Assembly (NCBI RefSeq): GCF_000285495.1
Contig: NZ_HE610977.1
Coordinates: 136,858 to 200,857, forward strand
DNA: 64,000 bases
DNA from: Oceanobacillus massiliensis str. N'diop
GTDB lineage: Bacteria > Bacillota > Bacilli > Bacillales > Amphibacillaceae
Reading direction: 5' to 3'
The position numbers were made by a program, and so were the translations under genes. This document shows, piece after piece, positions 63,284 through 64,000 of this stretch (positions are counted from its first letter, which is position 1; each line of letters begins with the position of its first letter). The notes beneath the pieces are model-generated. The model had not been told where the DNA came from. It did no database searches and saw only the letters and a list, made by a program, of their open reading frames with translations.

Positions 63284-64000
63284 TGCAATTCATCCTTCAT
63301 ATCCCGATTGATTAAGGTGAGTATTTTTTCTGCAACTTCCCTTTTCGAGGCAATTGCCACCTCATCCTGTTTCCAATGTTTATTTACATACGTAACGCTA
63401 TTGGTATCCCCTTCAAAACCTGCACCGGCAGAAGAAACATCATTGATTACAATAGCATCCAAATTCTTCTTTTCTAATTTTTTCTTCCCGTATTCCAATA
63501 AATTGTTTGTTTCTGCTGCAAAACCGACCAAATACTGCTTTGTCTTCACTTTTCCTAAGGATTGAAGAATATCCCTTGTCCGTTCCATTTCAACCAGCCA
63601 TTCTCCATCCTTTTTTTTCAATTTTTCTGCATACACTTGTTTTGGCCGATAATCGGCTACCGCTGCCGCTTTAATGACAATATCCTGACCAGGAAAATAA
63701 CGGTGCATTTCGATATACATTTCATCAGCAGTTGTAACATTGATCCGTTTAATGTTAGGATGCATAATGTTTTCCGAAACCGGGCCGGATATAAGTGTTA
63801 CCTCTGCACCACTGTCCGCTGCCGCTTCGGCAAGTGCATATCCCATCTTACCTGATGATCTGTTCGTAAAAAATCGGACAGGATCAACCCTTTCTCTTGT
63901 AGGCCCTGCTGAAATGAGGACCTTTTTCCCTGAAAGGATAGGTTCTTTTTCACGGTTCTCCTGATGTTTCTGGATTGCTTTCATGATACTCTCAGGTTCC
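63280..64000 (-). CDS. coaBC: CoaBC, phosphopantothenoylcysteine synthetase/decarboxylase (C-terminal part)
   Basis: Only the CoaB half lies in the window; the frame is open to its right edge (EPESIMKAI), so the gene continues outside and 63984 is not the true start. The synthetase domain shows VLISAGPTRERVDPVRFFTNRSSGKMGYALA, the KAAAVADYRPK motif, the AETNN region and VINDVS. It joins cysteine to 4'-phosphopantothenate, a step in coenzyme A synthesis. It overlaps priA by 4 bases. Confidence 0.93.
   Translation of the reverse strand, partial: EPESIMKAIQKHQENREKEPILSGKKVLISAGPTRERVDPVRFFTNRSSGKMGYALAEAAADSGAEVTLISGPVSENIMHPNIKRINVTTADEMYIEMHRYFPGQDIVIKAAAVADYRPKQVYAEKLKKKDGEWLVEMERTRDILQSLGKVKTKQYLVGFAAETNNLLEYGKKKLEKKNLDAIVINDVSSAGAGFEGDTNSVTYVNKHWKQDEVAIASKREVAEKILTLINRDMKDELH

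Overview
This window is the chromosome of a low-GC, Gram-positive, spore-forming member of the Bacillaceae. Gene order follows the Bacillus subtilis stretch from coaBC-priA-fmt through prkC, fapR-plsX-fab, smc-ftsY-ffh, rpsP-rplS, sucCD, topA, xerC-hslVU-codY and into the fla/che operon, almost gene for gene. The sporulation peptide SpoVM, the CodY and FapR regulators, and strong A/G-rich ribosome binding sites all fit. Some details (NCS2 permease, DUF1648 gene, GC-rich intergenic repeats) suggest the halotolerant Oceanobacillus/Virgibacillus side of the family, but that is a guess from memory. No rRNA, tRNA, IS element, prophage or CRISPR array was seen.

Layout: nearly everything is on the minus strand, so transcription runs from high to low coordinates. 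64000-53290: coaBC, priA, fmt, rsmB, the prpC/prkC phosphatase-kinase pair, rsgA, rpe, thiN, spoVM. 53005-45975: rpmB (plus strand), a long intergenic stretch with a GC-rich patch, yloU-fakA, a DUF1648 membrane protein, an NCS2 permease (plus), and sdaAB-sdaAA. 45959-39451: recG, then the fatty acid cluster fapR-plsX-fabD-fabG-acpP, then rnc. 39450-38400: an unusual island with a 20-bp tandem repeat array, a long imperfect inverted repeat and a plus-strand DUF1128 gene, separating rnc from smc. 38352-26601: smc-ftsY, ylxM-ffh, rpsP-khpA, ylqD-rimM-trmD, rplS, lepB-rbgA, rnhB. 26576-18653: ylqG-ylqH, sucCD, dprA, topA and an unrecognised 104-aa gene. 18342-14637: xerC-hslV-hslU-codY. 14201-1: the flagellar operon from flgB to the start of fliR.

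The most notable observation is damage in genes that should be intact. fliE runs through a deletion junction into the last third of fliF, so about two thirds of the MS-ring gene is missing. fapR carries a one-base insertion that splits it into two frames, although its promoter and operator look intact. The 5' end of ylxF looks one base short, leaving an 11-codon mini-ORF with the good ribosome binding site. If these are real, the strain should be non-motile and may be derepressed for fatty acid synthesis. Assembly or base-calling error must be excluded first.

Three genes that B. subtilis keeps in this synteny block are absent from their usual slots: def between priA and fmt, rlmN between rsmB and prpC, and trmFO between topA and xerC. 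The window gives no sign of a wholly new multi-gene system; its novelty lies in the repeat island next to smc, the broken genes, and a few regulatory arrangements.
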